A DNA stretch of 64,000 nucleotides from MnTg04 sp964568075 (lineage in GTDB: Bacteria > Pseudomonadota > Gammaproteobacteria > Steroidobacterales > MnTg04), in NCBI GenBank assembly GCA_964568075.1, contig CAZMOM010000014.1, positions 1 through 64,000 of the forward strand. The letters run 5' to 3'. This document shows positions 8,698-18,284 of this stretch, one piece after another. Below the pieces are notes generated by a model. That model was not told the origin of the DNA. It saw only the letters and a list, made by a program, of their open reading frames with translations, and did not search any database. The translations under genes and the position numbers were made by a program. Positions within the stretch are counted from its first letter, which is position 1. Every line of letters begins with the position of its first letter.

Positions 8698-9933
8698 ATG
8701 AAAAGAGCTGTACTCCTCGTTATGGATTCATTCGGCATCGGCGAGACTGAAGACGCCGGGCGGTTTGGCGATACTGGCGCAAACACTTTTGGTCATATCG
8801 CCGAGTGTTGTGCGAACGGCACGGTGGAACATTCACGCGGATCTTTGAATCTTCCCAACCTGGCCCGTTTGGGTCTGTTGCATGCGGCACAGGAAAGTTG
8901 CGGCCACTTTCCGGCCGGCCTGAATACGGATGTCGAAATCATTGGCGCTTATGGTCATGCAAAAGAACTAAGCACCGGCAAGGACACGCCGAGCGGTCAC
9001 TGGGAAATGACCGGCGTGCCGGTGTTGTTCGACTGGGGGTATTTCACGGACCGTGAAAATACGTTTCCACCCGAATTACTGGAGAAACTGATCGAGCAGG
9101 CCGGATTGCCCGGCGTATTGGGTAACTGCCACGCATCGGGTACTGTGATTATCGCTGAGTTAGGCGAGGAACATATGCGCACGGGCAAGCCGATCGTCTA
9201 TGCCTCCGCCGACAGTGTGCTCCAGATCGCCTGTCATGAAGAGACTTTCGGTTTGGACCGGTTGCTGGAAGTCTCGCAAGTCGCGCGGAAGCTGGTCGAT
9301 GAGTACAACATTGGACGCATCATCGCGCGGCCCTTCATCGGCGATGACAAAGACAGATTTCAGCGCACCGGCAATCGCCGTGATTTTTCTGTGCTGCCGC
9401 CGGCAGCGACGGTGCTGGACAAATTGGTCGACTCCGGCGGCGAGGTCATCAGCATCGGCAAGATAGCGGATATTTTTGCCCACCAGGGGATTACCCGGAA
9501 GCTTAAGGCCAACGGCAACGCCGCACTGTTCGATATGACGCTGACCGCACTTGCGTCGGCTCCCGACCGCTCAATCGTGTTCACCAATTTCGTGGACTTC
9601 GACATGCTTTACGGCCATCGGCGAGACGTGATCGGGTATGCGAACGCGCTCGAGTATTTTGACTCGCGGCTGCCGGAGTTGCTTGCCGTATTGGGCGACG
9701 AGGACCTGCTGATCATCAGCGCCGACCACGGCTGTGACCCGACCTGGCCCGGATCCGATCACACCCGTGAGCACATACCGGTACTGGCCTATGGCAACGG
9801 TGTGAAGCCAGGCTCGTTGGGCCGCCGCGAATCCTTTGCCGATATCGGGCAAAGCCTGGCGGCCTATTTCGAATTACCCCCGATGGAGTACGGGAAAAGT
9901 TTTCTGAACCAGGACTCTGCGACGTCAGACTAG
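8698..9933 (+). CDS. deoB: Phosphopentomutase
   Basis: DeoB interconverts ribose/deoxyribose 1-phosphate and 5-phosphate, linking nucleoside phosphorolysis to central metabolism. The 411-residue protein has the alkaline-phosphatase-fold metal motifs: MDSFGIGE at the N-terminus, DTPSGHWEMTG near residue 100 with the phosphorylated Thr, and SADHGCDPTWPGSDHTREHIP near residue 342 for Mn binding. The ATG at 8698 gives the usual family N-terminus. It follows nupC by 35 bp and probably forms an operon with it. Confidence 0.97.
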   Translation: MKRAVLLVMDSFGIGETEDAGRFGDTGANTFGHIAECCANGTVEHSRGSLNLPNLARLGLLHAAQESCGHFPAGLNTDVEIIGAYGHAKELSTGKDTPSGHWEMTGVPVLFDWGYFTDRENTFPPELLEKLIEQAGLPGVLGNCHASGTVIIAELGEEHMRTGKPIVYASADSVLQIACHEETFGLDRLLEVSQVARKLVDEYNIGRIIARPFIGDDKDRFQRTGNRRDFSVLPPAATVLDKLVDSGGEVISIGKIADIFAHQGITRKLKANGNAALFDMTLTALASAPDRSIVFTNFVDFDMLYGHRRDVIGYANALEYFDSRLPELLAVLGDEDLLIISADHGCDPTWPGSDHTREHIPVLAYGNGVKPGSLGRRESFADIGQSLAAYFELPPMEYGKSFLNQDSATSD

Positions 9934-9942
9934 GAGCGGAAC

Positions 9943-10383
9943 ATGAACCAACTTTTCGTGATCATCGCGATCGGTTTGCTCGGCGGAATCGCCATCGGGC
10001 TGCAGGCGCCATTGGCCAGTATGATCAACCAGCGGCTCGGCGTGCTCGAAAGCGTTTTTGTCGTTCACCTTGGCGGCCTGATCGCGGTCGGTATCCCTTT
10101 GATTTTACTGGGCGGCGGCAAACTCGGATTGTGGCAGTCACTGCCCTGGTATGCGCTGTCTGCCGGATTCCTGGGCGTTGTGGTCGTGGCCTCCACCGTT
10201 TTCATGATTCCCCGGATCGGTGTCGCCGGCGCGATCACGCTGATTATCACCGGGCAGCTGCTGATCGCGGCGACGATTGACCATTTCGGTGTACTCGATG
10301 TCGACGTGCAAGCTATATCGATGGACCGTCTGCTCGGACTGGGTATGGTGCTGCTCGGCGTCTGGCAGACGCTCAGAAACTGA
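9943..10383 (+). CDS. DMT-superfamily small transporter (DUF606/YdcZ-like)
   Basis: The 146-residue protein is almost entirely hydrophobic, with about five helices. It carries the NQRLG segment and glycine-rich helices of the DUF606 (YdcZ) group within the drug/metabolite transporter superfamily. These proteins are half the size of EamA transporters and are thought to work as dimers. It begins 10 bp after deoB and is probably cotranscribed with it, suggesting a role in handling a nucleoside-derived compound; the substrate is unknown. Confidence 0.8.
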   Translation: MNQLFVIIAIGLLGGIAIGLQAPLASMINQRLGVLESVFVVHLGGLIAVGIPLILLGGGKLGLWQSLPWYALSAGFLGVVVVASTVFMIPRIGVAGAITLIITGQLLIAATIDHFGVLDVDVQAISMDRLLGLGMVLLGVWQTLRN

Positions 10384-10621
10384 CTCCTCGAAAGTATTCC
10401 CGTATTTTCTCCCCCCTGATTTTCCGCGCGGCCGGGTCGCGACGGGATTTCTCGCCAGTTTGAAATTACCCGAGGAATTGAGGTTAAGTTTTTCAGTTGA
10501 GTGACTATTTTTGTCATAAGCCACGTTTTACATAATTCAGGAGCCGTCTATATTTTGCCGGTCCTTAAAGAGGGGCTAGAGTATTGCTGGCTTGCACGAC
10601 GACTCTCGTGGAGGGTTGGTC
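10384..10621. other. Leader region of the 5'-nucleotidase gene
   Basis: I see no gene here. The stretch becomes AT-rich around 10480-10560, a likely place for the promoter of the downstream nucleotidase, but no clear hexamer pair stands out. A GGAGG site at the 3' end serves the ATG at 10622. Confidence 0.35.
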
Positions 10622-12322
10622 ATGAAAAACGATAAAAAGGAAAATCTCAGTATGAAATCTCATTATGCAAAAACGCGAGTTATAGTCATGGCGGCATTCG
10701 CCGTCGTCCTGATGGCAGGATCGACTGTCACACTGGCGGATCCACCAGAGACCGTGGATATCCAATTTTTGTCGGTCTCCGACTGGCACGCCCAGCTCGA
10801 TCCCCTGTTTGTATTTGGAGCAGGGTCGTTCGGCGGCGCGGCGCAGCTGTCCACCTACTTTGCCGATGAACGAGCTTTAAACCCGCACACGCTGACGCTG
10901 ACGGCTGGCGACGCTTTCGGCGCATCGCCGCCGTTATCGTCTTTTTTCAACGAAGAGCCGGCGGTGGAAGCCATGAACCTGATGGGTTTCGATGTCGATA
11001 CCTTCGGTAATCACAATTTCGATAAGGGCATCGCACATCTTCAGCAAATGATCGACCTGGCCGATTTTCAATATGTATCGGCCAATCTGAAAAACCGCGA
11101 CGACGACCTGAGCGGCGTCAAGGATTTCGAAATCTTCACCCTCGGTGGCGTCAAGGTCGGTGTAGTCGGTATTACCAATCCGGAAGCGCCGGGGCTGGTT
11201 TTTCCGGGCAGATTTGGAAGCATTGAAGTCACTGACCCCATCCCTGCTGCCAATAAGGCGAAAGCAAGAGCGAAAAAAGCCGGGGCAAAAGTACTCGTCG
11301 CGATTACTCACCTCGGAATCGATGGTTTTGATTCCGACGGCAATCCCTTTGGACCACTGGTCGATTTCGCCGAAAATGTCGGTGGTTTCGACGTCATCTT
11401 CGGCGATCACACCAACACTGAATTCTCGGGCGTGATCAACAACGCGCTGGTCGTCGAGAATCGCAGCAAGGGCGTCACCTACGCCAGGGTAAAGCTGACG
11501 GTGGATGCCAGGAACGGCCGCATATCCGATCGCTCGGTGGAATTCGTCGATGCAGTCAGCAGCGCCGTCACGCCGGACCCGGCAGTGGTTGCCCTTCTCG
11601 ATCCATTACGCGCCGAGCTGAATATCCTGCTTGCCGGTGTCGTCGGTGAATCGACGGTGTTCATTCCGCGCGCCGATTCATGCGGGCAGTCCTCCGGCCG
11701 GACCTGCGAGTCTTTGGTCGGCGATGTGACCACCGACGCGATGCGCAGTACCTACGGGGTGGATTTCGCGATCACCAATGCCGGCGGCCTGCGAGCCGAT
11801 CTGACTTGCCCGCTGGTCGATGACCCCGGTGATTTCTGCCCGCCCAACACGTCGCCCAATTTCCAGATCACGGATGGCCAGGTTTTGACGGTATTGCCGT
11901 TCGGCAATGTTGTCGCGACGCTGACGATCTCCGGCGATGAACTGAAGGCCTATCTGGAGAACGGCGTATCCGCCATGCCAGGCGCAAACGGACGGTACGC
12001 GCAGGTATCCGGTCTTTGCTTCACTTATGACATCGACGCCGCGGTTGGCAGCCGGGTCACCGGGGCTGTACGCCAGGCAATGGACGGCAGCTGCACCGGC
12101 GATGTGATCGATCTGAGCTCGGGTGCCGCCTATACGCTGGCGACCAACGACTTCGTGGCAGCCGGCGGCGATGGCTACCCGGACGTGTCGGACCGGATCG
12201 CGACGCGCGGCTTCGTGGCCCAGGACGTCGCCGATTACGTTGGGGCGAACACGCCGATTTCGCCGGCGATTCAGGGCCGGATCGACTGCAGCGGATCGAC
12301 TTGCCCGGTAGCTCTGCCGTAG
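10622..12322 (+). CDS. Secreted 5'-nucleotidase / 2',3'-cyclic phosphodiesterase family
   Basis: This is a metallophosphatase of the UshA family that removes phosphate from extracellular nucleotides. A long signal peptide (cleavage near TVTLAD) precedes the N-terminal phosphoesterase domain. That domain has SDWHAQLDPL, TAGDAFGASPPLS and FGNHNFDKG as metal-binding segments, and GDHTN later. The C-terminal nucleotide-binding domain begins near residue 340 and includes NAGGLRADL. ATG 10622 is chosen because GGAGG lies 7-8 nt upstream. Cys pairs near residues 358-368, 396-407 and 558-563 fit an exported protein. The product nucleosides could feed nupC; a terminator follows. Confidence 0.92.
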   Translation: MKNDKKENLSMKSHYAKTRVIVMAAFAVVLMAGSTVTLADPPETVDIQFLSVSDWHAQLDPLFVFGAGSFGGAAQLSTYFADERALNPHTLTLTAGDAFGASPPLSSFFNEEPAVEAMNLMGFDVDTFGNHNFDKGIAHLQQMIDLADFQYVSANLKNRDDDLSGVKDFEIFTLGGVKVGVVGITNPEAPGLVFPGRFGSIEVTDPIPAANKAKARAKKAGAKVLVAITHLGIDGFDSDGNPFGPLVDFAENVGGFDVIFGDHTNTEFSGVINNALVVENRSKGVTYARVKLTVDARNGRISDRSVEFVDAVSSAVTPDPAVVALLDPLRAELNILLAGVVGESTVFIPRADSCGQSSGRTCESLVGDVTTDAMRSTYGVDFAITNAGGLRADLTCPLVDDPGDFCPPNTSPNFQITDGQVLTVLPFGNVVATLTISGDELKAYLENGVSAMPGANGRYAQVSGLCFTYDIDAAVGSRVTGAVRQAMDGSCTGDVIDLSSGAAYTLATNDFVAAGGDGYPDVSDRIATRGFVAQDVADYVGANTPISPAIQGRIDCSGSTCPVALP

Positions 12323-12334
12323 TCACACAGCTTG

Positions 12335-12369
12335 CCCCGGTAGTCGAAAGACTGCCGGGGTAAGTTTTT
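12335..12369 (+). terminator. Intrinsic terminator after the 5'-nucleotidase
   Basis: An 11-bp stem (CCCCGGTAGTC / GACTGCCGGGG, one G-T pair) with a GAAA tetraloop is followed by TAAGTTTTT. It ends 13 bp before the stop of the convergent amidohydrolase gene. Confidence 0.9.
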
Positions 12370-12381
12370 CCGAATTAGCCC

Positions 12382-13812
12382 TTAGTCTGTGGCCAGAGCC
12401 GCCTGGATTCTTGCCGCCAGTGCATTGGCCTCGGCGCGGACTCGCTGTGTGTCCACGGTCAATACTTTTTTATTCTGCATGACGATCTTGCCGTCGATAA
12501 TGACTGTTTCGACATCCTGCTCGTCGGCCACATAGACCAGGTGAGAAACGACATCGTAAGTGGGCACGAAATGGACGTCCGCCAGCGATACCTGGATCAG
12601 ATCGGCTCTGCGCCCGACCGTCAGCGAGCCGATTTGGTCCCCGAGACCGATCGCCTCCGCGCCACCGCTGGTCGCCATTCTCAGTACGGTCGAAGCCGGC
12701 AGCGCCTGCGGATCCATCGTATCGACTTTTTGCAGGAAAGCGGCCAGTCGCATTTCCTCCCACATATCGAGGTCGTTATTGCTGGCCGCGCCATCGGTGC
12801 CGAGACCGACTTTTACGCCGGCCGCCAGCATGGCGACAACCGGCGAAACTCCGGCGGAAGTTTTCATATTCGATGTGGGGTTATGGATGACGCCGATATT
12901 CTTTGCCACCAGCAGCGCAATATCCGCCTCGCTGGGCCAGACCACGTGCGCGCCTATGGTGGGGCCTTCGAAAAACCCCAGCGAGTCGAGTAACTCCACC
13001 GGCGTCATGTCGTATTTCTCTCGGGTGATCTCGATCTCGAACGGCGACTCCTCGAGATGAATACCGACCGGAACGCCGAGCTTTTTAGCCTCGGCCCGCA
13101 CCTGCTGCAGGCTTTCAGGCGAGACTGTGTAGACGGAATGTGTGCCGATAATCGGTATGATCCGGTTGTTCTTTCCCTGCCATCTGTTGACGAAATCGAC
13201 CGCCTGTCGCAGAGACTGCTGCCCATCCTCGGCGTCGGGGCTCTTTTGATCGATCGTGGAAGGCACGACAACGGCTCGCATACCACAACTCTCCACGGCT
13301 TCTGCAACGCTGTCGGGGAAGTAATACATATCGACAAAGGTCGTCGTACCACCGCGTATCATTTCCCAGCAGGCGAGCTCTGTACCGATCCGGACAAAAT
13401 CCTCGTCAACGAAACGAACTTCCGCGGGAAAAATATAGTTGGTCAGCCAGTCCATCAATTCGAGGTCGTCCGCAATACCCCTGAGCAGAGTCATTGCGGC
13501 ATGTGAGTGCCCGTTGATCAGCCCGGGCATCACGACTCTGCCGGCGCCATCCAGCGTATCCAAAGCGTCATAGGATTCGGTAATCTCGTCGGCAGGTCCG
13601 ACCGCAACGATTCGACCACGGTCAACGACGACCGCGCCTTGCTGAATCACGTTGTTGTCCTCATCCATGACGATGACGTAATCGCCAAGAACGATCAGAT
13701 CGACTGGCGATGCCGGGCTGGCACAGGCCGACGACGCGATCAGGACCGAAAAGCTTAACAGCATGCGTGCAATGAGCCTGGTGGCATTCATTGACTGGTA
13801 TGCGTAAATCAT
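12382..13812 (-). CDS. Exported amidohydrolase, MTA/SAH/adenosine deaminase-like
   Basis: The 476-residue TIM-barrel metal-dependent hydrolase belongs to the family of 5'-methylthioadenosine/S-adenosylhomocysteine deaminases and triazine hydrolases. Metal and catalytic residues lie in NGHSHAAMTLLRG, GIHLEESPFE, GAHVVWPS and GLGTDGAASNNDLDMWEEM. Unlike cytosolic relatives, it has an N-terminal signal sequence ending near SSACASPAS. The Cys could suggest a lipoprotein, but the residue three before it is not the usual Leu. An extracytoplasmic purine deaminase fits the neighbouring nucleotidase; the actual substrate is unproven. ATG 13812 follows AGGGGAA. Confidence 0.85.
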   Translation of the reverse strand: MIYAYQSMNATRLIARMLLSFSVLIASSACASPASPVDLIVLGDYVIVMDEDNNVIQQGAVVVDRGRIVAVGPADEITESYDALDTLDGAGRVVMPGLINGHSHAAMTLLRGIADDLELMDWLTNYIFPAEVRFVDEDFVRIGTELACWEMIRGGTTTFVDMYYFPDSVAEAVESCGMRAVVVPSTIDQKSPDAEDGQQSLRQAVDFVNRWQGKNNRIIPIIGTHSVYTVSPESLQQVRAEAKKLGVPVGIHLEESPFEIEITREKYDMTPVELLDSLGFFEGPTIGAHVVWPSEADIALLVAKNIGVIHNPTSNMKTSAGVSPVVAMLAAGVKVGLGTDGAASNNDLDMWEEMRLAAFLQKVDTMDPQALPASTVLRMATSGGAEAIGLGDQIGSLTVGRRADLIQVSLADVHFVPTYDVVSHLVYVADEQDVETVIIDGKIVMQNKKVLTVDTQRVRAEANALAARIQAALATD

Positions 13813-13911
13813 CATTTCCCCTGCCCTTGCTTTCCGATCATCCATCGGCGTCAGTATAGTCTCGGACCGGTGTCGCGAAAGCGATAGATCTGGACTGCCG
13901 GCCCGGGTCAC

Positions 13912-13939
13912 AAAAAAAGACCCGGCTTAGTGCCGGGCC
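13912..13939 (-). terminator. Intrinsic terminator after the TonB receptor gene
   Basis: Read on the minus strand, GGCCCGGC, a 5-nt loop and GCCGGGTC are followed by seven T. The 6-bp core stem is perfect. It lies about 45 bp beyond the receptor stop codon. Confidence 0.85.
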
Positions 13940-13985
13940 TTTTGTTCTGCTCGCCGCAATTTTCGAGTTAGAAGTGGGCGATAAG

Positions 13986-16226
13986 TTAGAAACTGTATTT
14001 CGCTTCTAGTCCCCAGAAAGCCGGTTCATTGATGAACGCGGTAAGATTCAGGAAGTTCAGCCCGCCGTCTACGACAATCTCGTCGGTGATGTTTCTACCG
14101 ACAATGGCAACATCGATATTTTCTGCTGCATTCTTGTAGCCAATCCTCAAACCGCCGAGCCAGCGTTTTTCCGCCACAAACTCAACCGATCGATGCAGAA
14201 AAATATTCGAATCGTCTCGATAGTTCCAATCGGTGTTGAAATACAGACTACCGTTCGCCAGCGGCACCGTATATTGCAATATAAAGTTGAATAACCACTC
14301 GGGCGTGCGCGGCAACGGATTACCGTCAATCGCAACTTCGGTTACCGGACCAAAGGGTCCAACGCGCGTTCCTACTACCGGGTCGAGACCCGTGCAGGTC
14401 GGGTTTGATCCGCACAAATCATCCCGTAAATTAGGATCGTCTATTTCAGTGTCGTTGTAGCTCAAATTTGCCATCAACAGCAGGTTGTCTGTCGCCAGTA
14501 CTTCGAAGTCGGTCTCAAAACCGCTGCCTTTAACCTTGTCTGCATTCAACAATTGGTTAATGTTTGCCGCTCCACCGGTCGCGGTCAGCTGTGCATCGTC
14601 ATTTTGAAACGTGTAAACAGCGGCATTCCATCGGGCACGCCCGCCGAGCAAAGTACTCTTGAAGCCAATCTCGACTGACGTAGTCGTCTCGGTCTCAGCG
14701 GAGCTGGTGAAGCCGAAGCGGCCCAGCGTCACGGGACCGCGAGAGCCGTTGGCGACCCGGCCGAACCAGCTCCAGTCATCGCTCACATCGTAGGTCAACG
14801 CGAGATCCCAGTTGAAATAGTCGTCGCTGACAGAAATGGTATCGGCTGGAGACGAGGAATTCGGCCCTGGTATTACCCGCAGATCTTTTTCATCGCTCGT
14901 AAACCGTCCACCAACAGTGATCGCAACTGCGTCGTTAATCATGTATTCCACCTGGCCAAAAACAGCAGTAGACGTCGTTTGCTGACTGACTATATCCGAG
15001 AAATTAAGCTCAAAATCTCTGCTGAGCACATCGATGTCTTCGTCGAAATAATATAAGCCCACTTGATAGAAGAGCCCATCGCCCTGGCCGGAAAGGCGGA
15101 ATTCCTGGGTCAGCTGGTTGTGGTCATCGAGGCCGTCACCCGTCGTGACACTGAAGAAAACCTGACTTCCTAATGCACCTATATCGGCGGGGTCGAACGA
15201 GAGTAAGCCGCCGTCGACATCTGCACTCTGAAAATTCTCGACCGTGTCGTAACCGGTGATCGATGTGAACGTACGTTCACCGAAATCCCACTGCAAGTTG
15301 AGAGCGCCGCCGAAATGGTCGAGGTCCATACTGGCGCCGCCGTCGTGGCTCGCGACTTCTTCGTCAAAGCCCGGTCTGAGACCACTCGAACCGAGCGCCA
15401 GCGCGTTTGCATAGAAGATCTGCGGATGGGTGCCGCTCTGGTTGAAACCATGCAGTTTCACCAATGCCTGGAACGTATCTGATGGCTCAAACAGAAACTG
15501 AAGGCGATAGGCTAATTCGTCGAAAGCGCCAAAGTCATCGCCCGGCCCGGTAACTGTATTATCGATCCAGTCATCCCGCTCCTGGTATTTGAGCGATATT
15601 CTTGCCGCTACCCCTTCGCTAATTTGGTCTCCGGCAGCAAATTCAACCGCTATGGTGTCCCGGGTGCCGTAACCGATCTTGGTATAGCCATTCCGTTCGA
15701 AAGATGGCTTAACCGAATCTATCTTCACGATACCGGCGTTCGTATTGCGTCCGAACAGCGAGCCCTGGGGGCCTTTCAACACTTCGACTCGCTCGATATC
15801 GAATAGGGGCAGGCTTCTTAATACATTGTTTTCCAACGCGATTTCATCGAAAACCATAGAAACAGGTTGATTTGCGTTGTTATCAAAGTCGATGTTACCG
15901 AGGCCACGGAGATAGAAACGCGGTTGCGTGCGTCCGTTCGACGATTCAACCTGTAGACTGGGGACCCGTCCAGCCAGAGCCCGGATATTTTCCGCGGACC
16001 CGAGATAATCGTTTACCGAATCGCCGGATATCACAGAAACGGATGCCGGCACGTCCTGCAGGCTCTGCTCACGCTTCTGAGCGGTTACGACGATTTCTTC
16101 CAGGTAGGTGGTGGTGTCCTCCGCCCCCTCGTCGTCATCCTGAGCGAAGGCGGGTCCGTTCGATACCACTAATGCCAGTGCCGAAAAAAATACACAGAAT
16201 CCCGTTCTTTTTATTGCGCTGATCAT
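13986..16226 (-). CDS. TonB-dependent outer-membrane receptor
   Basis: The 746-residue protein has a signal peptide (cleavage near GPAFAQ) and a TonB box-like EEIVVTAQKR at about residues 43-52. A plug domain with LRGLGNIDF and FDIERVEVLKGPQGSLFGRN follows, then a 22-strand barrel ending in a terminal Phe (EAKYSF). It belongs to the large group annotated as siderophore or oligomer receptors. The exact ligand is unknown. Its place between the exported deaminase and deoD suggests a nucleoside- or nucleotide-related ligand, but this is inference only. The start has AGGGGA upstream, and a terminator follows. Confidence 0.93.
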   Translation of the reverse strand: MISAIKRTGFCVFFSALALVVSNGPAFAQDDDEGAEDTTTYLEEIVVTAQKREQSLQDVPASVSVISGDSVNDYLGSAENIRALAGRVPSLQVESSNGRTQPRFYLRGLGNIDFDNNANQPVSMVFDEIALENNVLRSLPLFDIERVEVLKGPQGSLFGRNTNAGIVKIDSVKPSFERNGYTKIGYGTRDTIAVEFAAGDQISEGVAARISLKYQERDDWIDNTVTGPGDDFGAFDELAYRLQFLFEPSDTFQALVKLHGFNQSGTHPQIFYANALALGSSGLRPGFDEEVASHDGGASMDLDHFGGALNLQWDFGERTFTSITGYDTVENFQSADVDGGLLSFDPADIGALGSQVFFSVTTGDGLDDHNQLTQEFRLSGQGDGLFYQVGLYYFDEDIDVLSRDFELNFSDIVSQQTTSTAVFGQVEYMINDAVAITVGGRFTSDEKDLRVIPGPNSSSPADTISVSDDYFNWDLALTYDVSDDWSWFGRVANGSRGPVTLGRFGFTSSAETETTTSVEIGFKSTLLGGRARWNAAVYTFQNDDAQLTATGGAANINQLLNADKVKGSGFETDFEVLATDNLLLMANLSYNDTEIDDPNLRDDLCGSNPTCTGLDPVVGTRVGPFGPVTEVAIDGNPLPRTPEWLFNFILQYTVPLANGSLYFNTDWNYRDDSNIFLHRSVEFVAEKRWLGGLRIGYKNAAENIDVAIVGRNITDEIVVDGGLNFLNLTAFINEPAFWGLEAKYSF

Positions 16227-16605
16227 TTTAGTCCCCTAAGAATTGATTTTTTTATCGTACTGACAAGCATAGCAAAAACGCGGGGTCGCGCAACTTGTCG
16301 GTTGTTGTTCAAGGCCATTGTTTGTCAAATCCCCGAATCCAGCCACGGTCAGTAAAACCCTAATCAAAACAGTCTCTTTCAAACCCGATCTCAGGTGATT
16401 AGTCGCTGCCGCCGCGACCGCTCTGCCGATACAAGACGTGGCATCTTGTGTACAATTGCTCGCCGCCGATTCGTGTATCCGCTCATTAATTACCCTGAAA
16501 ATCATGGTGTTGAGTGGCGCGGCGAATAGCAAGAACGAGATGGTGTATTGTCCATAAGCGCTCCAGCGACCCACAGGCGAGGCCCAATNNNNNNNNNNAA
16601 ATCTG
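16227..16605. other. Upstream region of deoD with an assembly gap
   Basis: This stretch between the divergent receptor and deoD genes has no supported gene. It contains a run of 10 N at 16589-16598, a conventional placeholder for a scaffold join of unknown length. The deoD ribosome binding site and promoter are therefore probably missing, and sequence or even genes may be absent here. The linkage of the left 16.6 kb to the rest depends on this join. Confidence 0.95.
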
Positions 16606-17319
16606 ATGGCGACCAAGCACATGAACGCCGAACCGGGAGATTTCGCCGAGACCATACTGATGCCGGGGGACCCGCTGCGCGCCCGGTATATCGCCGACAC
16701 CTTCCTGGACGACGCCCGGCAGGTCAACGACGTAAGAAATATGTGGGGATTCACGGGCAGCTATCGGGGTAAAGACATCTCGGTCATGGCGCACGGCATG
16801 GGTATCCCTTCCGCATCCATCTACTGCAACGAGCTGATTACCGAATACGGCGCGAAACGGATTATCCGGGTTGGCAGCTGCGGGACGGTCAACCCCGATG
16901 TCAGTCTTCGCGATCTGGTTATCGGCATGGGTGCGTCAACGGATTCCGGCGTCAACCGGATGCGTTTTGGCGGTTATGACTACGCGGCGATCGCCAGCTA
17001 TCCGCTGTTACGCCAGGCCGTCCGGGCCGCGGAAAATATGAAAGTCCGGTTTCACGTTGGCAATATCTTCTCCGCCGATCTTTTCTACACGCCCGAGCCG
17101 GAAATGTTCGATGTGATGGCGAAATACAATATTCTCGGAATCGAAATGGAAGCGGCCGGAATTTACGCGCTTGCCGCCGAACACGGCATCGAAGCGCTGG
17201 CGATCTGCACGGTCAGCGACGATATCCGCTCCGGCAAGGCCCTCTCCACCGAGGATCGGCAGACAAGCTTCGATGAAATGATCGGTGTTGCGCTGGAAAC
17301 CGCGTCGAGCGGAGGTTAG
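16606..17319 (+). CDS. deoD: Purine nucleoside phosphorylase, DeoD type
   Basis: DeoD splits purine (deoxy)nucleosides with phosphate into base and (deoxy)ribose 1-phosphate. The 237-residue product matches the usual family length and start (MAT-H-NAE-GDFA). It has LMPGDPLRARYIA for phosphate, RVGSCGT near residue 87, GIEMEAAGIY near residue 179 for the ribose, and CTVSDDIRSG with the catalytic Asp. It begins only 7 bp after the gap of N, but the N-terminus is complete. deoC follows 26 bp later, giving the classical deo pathway with deoB upstream. Confidence 0.97.
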   Translation: MATKHMNAEPGDFAETILMPGDPLRARYIADTFLDDARQVNDVRNMWGFTGSYRGKDISVMAHGMGIPSASIYCNELITEYGAKRIIRVGSCGTVNPDVSLRDLVIGMGASTDSGVNRMRFGGYDYAAIASYPLLRQAVRAAENMKVRFHVGNIFSADLFYTPEPEMFDVMAKYNILGIEMEAAGIYALAAEHGIEALAICTVSDDIRSGKALSTEDRQTSFDEMIGVALETASSGG

Positions 17320-17345
17320 GGCCACCGCAACCGTCTGGAAAAAGC

Positions 17346-18284
17346 ATGAGTACACCCGCCATAAATCTGTCATTTTCGCCGTCAAATCTCGAACGGGTGG
17401 CACGGGTCGATCAGGTCGGCGTCGAGGAACGCGTGGCCAGATTCTGTAAGCGCAGCATCAAGAAGGAATCAAAAATCGAGGCTCTGAAACTGGCCCTGAG
17501 CATGGTGGATCTCACGACGCTGGAGGGACAGGACACGCCGGGCAAAGTGCGGCAGTTATGCCAGAAGGCCATCCACCTGCACGATTCACTGCCGGGATTG
17601 CCGCATGTCGCGGCGGTCTGCGTTTATCCGGTCATGGTTGGGGTGGCCAGACAGGCCCTGCGCGCGCAAAACCGCGATAGAGAGATAAAAATCGCCTCCG
17701 TGGCGACGGCCTTCCCCAGCGGAATGGCCCCCCTGAAGATCAAGCTTCAGGAGACCAGTATCGCGGTGAGTGAAGGGGCCGATGAAATCGATATGGTCAT
17801 TTCGCGAGGCGCTTTCCTGCAGGGCGAGTATGCCCATGTATTTGACGAAATCGCTGCGGTCAAAGACGCCTGCGGTGACGCCCATCTCAAGGTTATTCTG
17901 GAAACAGGTGAGTTGGGTACGCTGGATCGTGTGCGCTGCGCCAGTGTGCTGGCGATGCATGCCGGCGCGAATTTTATCAAGACCTCTACCGGTAAAATCC
18001 AGCCGGCGGCGACTATGCCCGTCACGCTTGTCATGCTGCAGGCCATACGTGATTATTATTACGAGACCAGCCGGCGAGTCGGCATGAAACCGGCAGGTGG
18101 TATTTCGAAGGCAAAACAGGCGATACAATACCTGGTCATGTTGCGGGAAACCCTGGGGCAAGACTGGATGACACCGCAGCGGTTTCGCTTTGGCGCGAGC
18201 AGCCTGGCCAACGACCTGATCATGCAAATACAAAAACAGCAGACCGGCGTCTATCAGTCTGCCGATTATTTCTCAAGGGACTGA
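17346..18284 (+). CDS. deoC: Deoxyribose-phosphate aldolase
   Basis: DeoC cleaves 2-deoxyribose 5-phosphate to glyceraldehyde 3-phosphate and acetaldehyde. The 312-residue protein has the Schiff-base Lys in FIKTSTGK (near residue 215). Other family motifs are VCVYPVMV, KVILETGEL and GMKPAGGISKAKQA with the second active-site Lys. It is longer than the roughly 260-residue E. coli enzyme because of an N-terminal extension. The stop overlaps the start of the downstream aldehyde dehydrogenase (TGATG), consistent with coupled removal of the acetaldehyde product. Confidence 0.96.
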   Translation: MSTPAINLSFSPSNLERVARVDQVGVEERVARFCKRSIKKESKIEALKLALSMVDLTTLEGQDTPGKVRQLCQKAIHLHDSLPGLPHVAAVCVYPVMVGVARQALRAQNRDREIKIASVATAFPSGMAPLKIKLQETSIAVSEGADEIDMVISRGAFLQGEYAHVFDEIAAVKDACGDAHLKVILETGELGTLDRVRCASVLAMHAGANFIKTSTGKIQPAATMPVTLVMLQAIRDYYYETSRRVGMKPAGGISKAKQAIQYLVMLRETLGQDWMTPQRFRFGASSLANDLIMQIQKQQTGVYQSADYFSRD

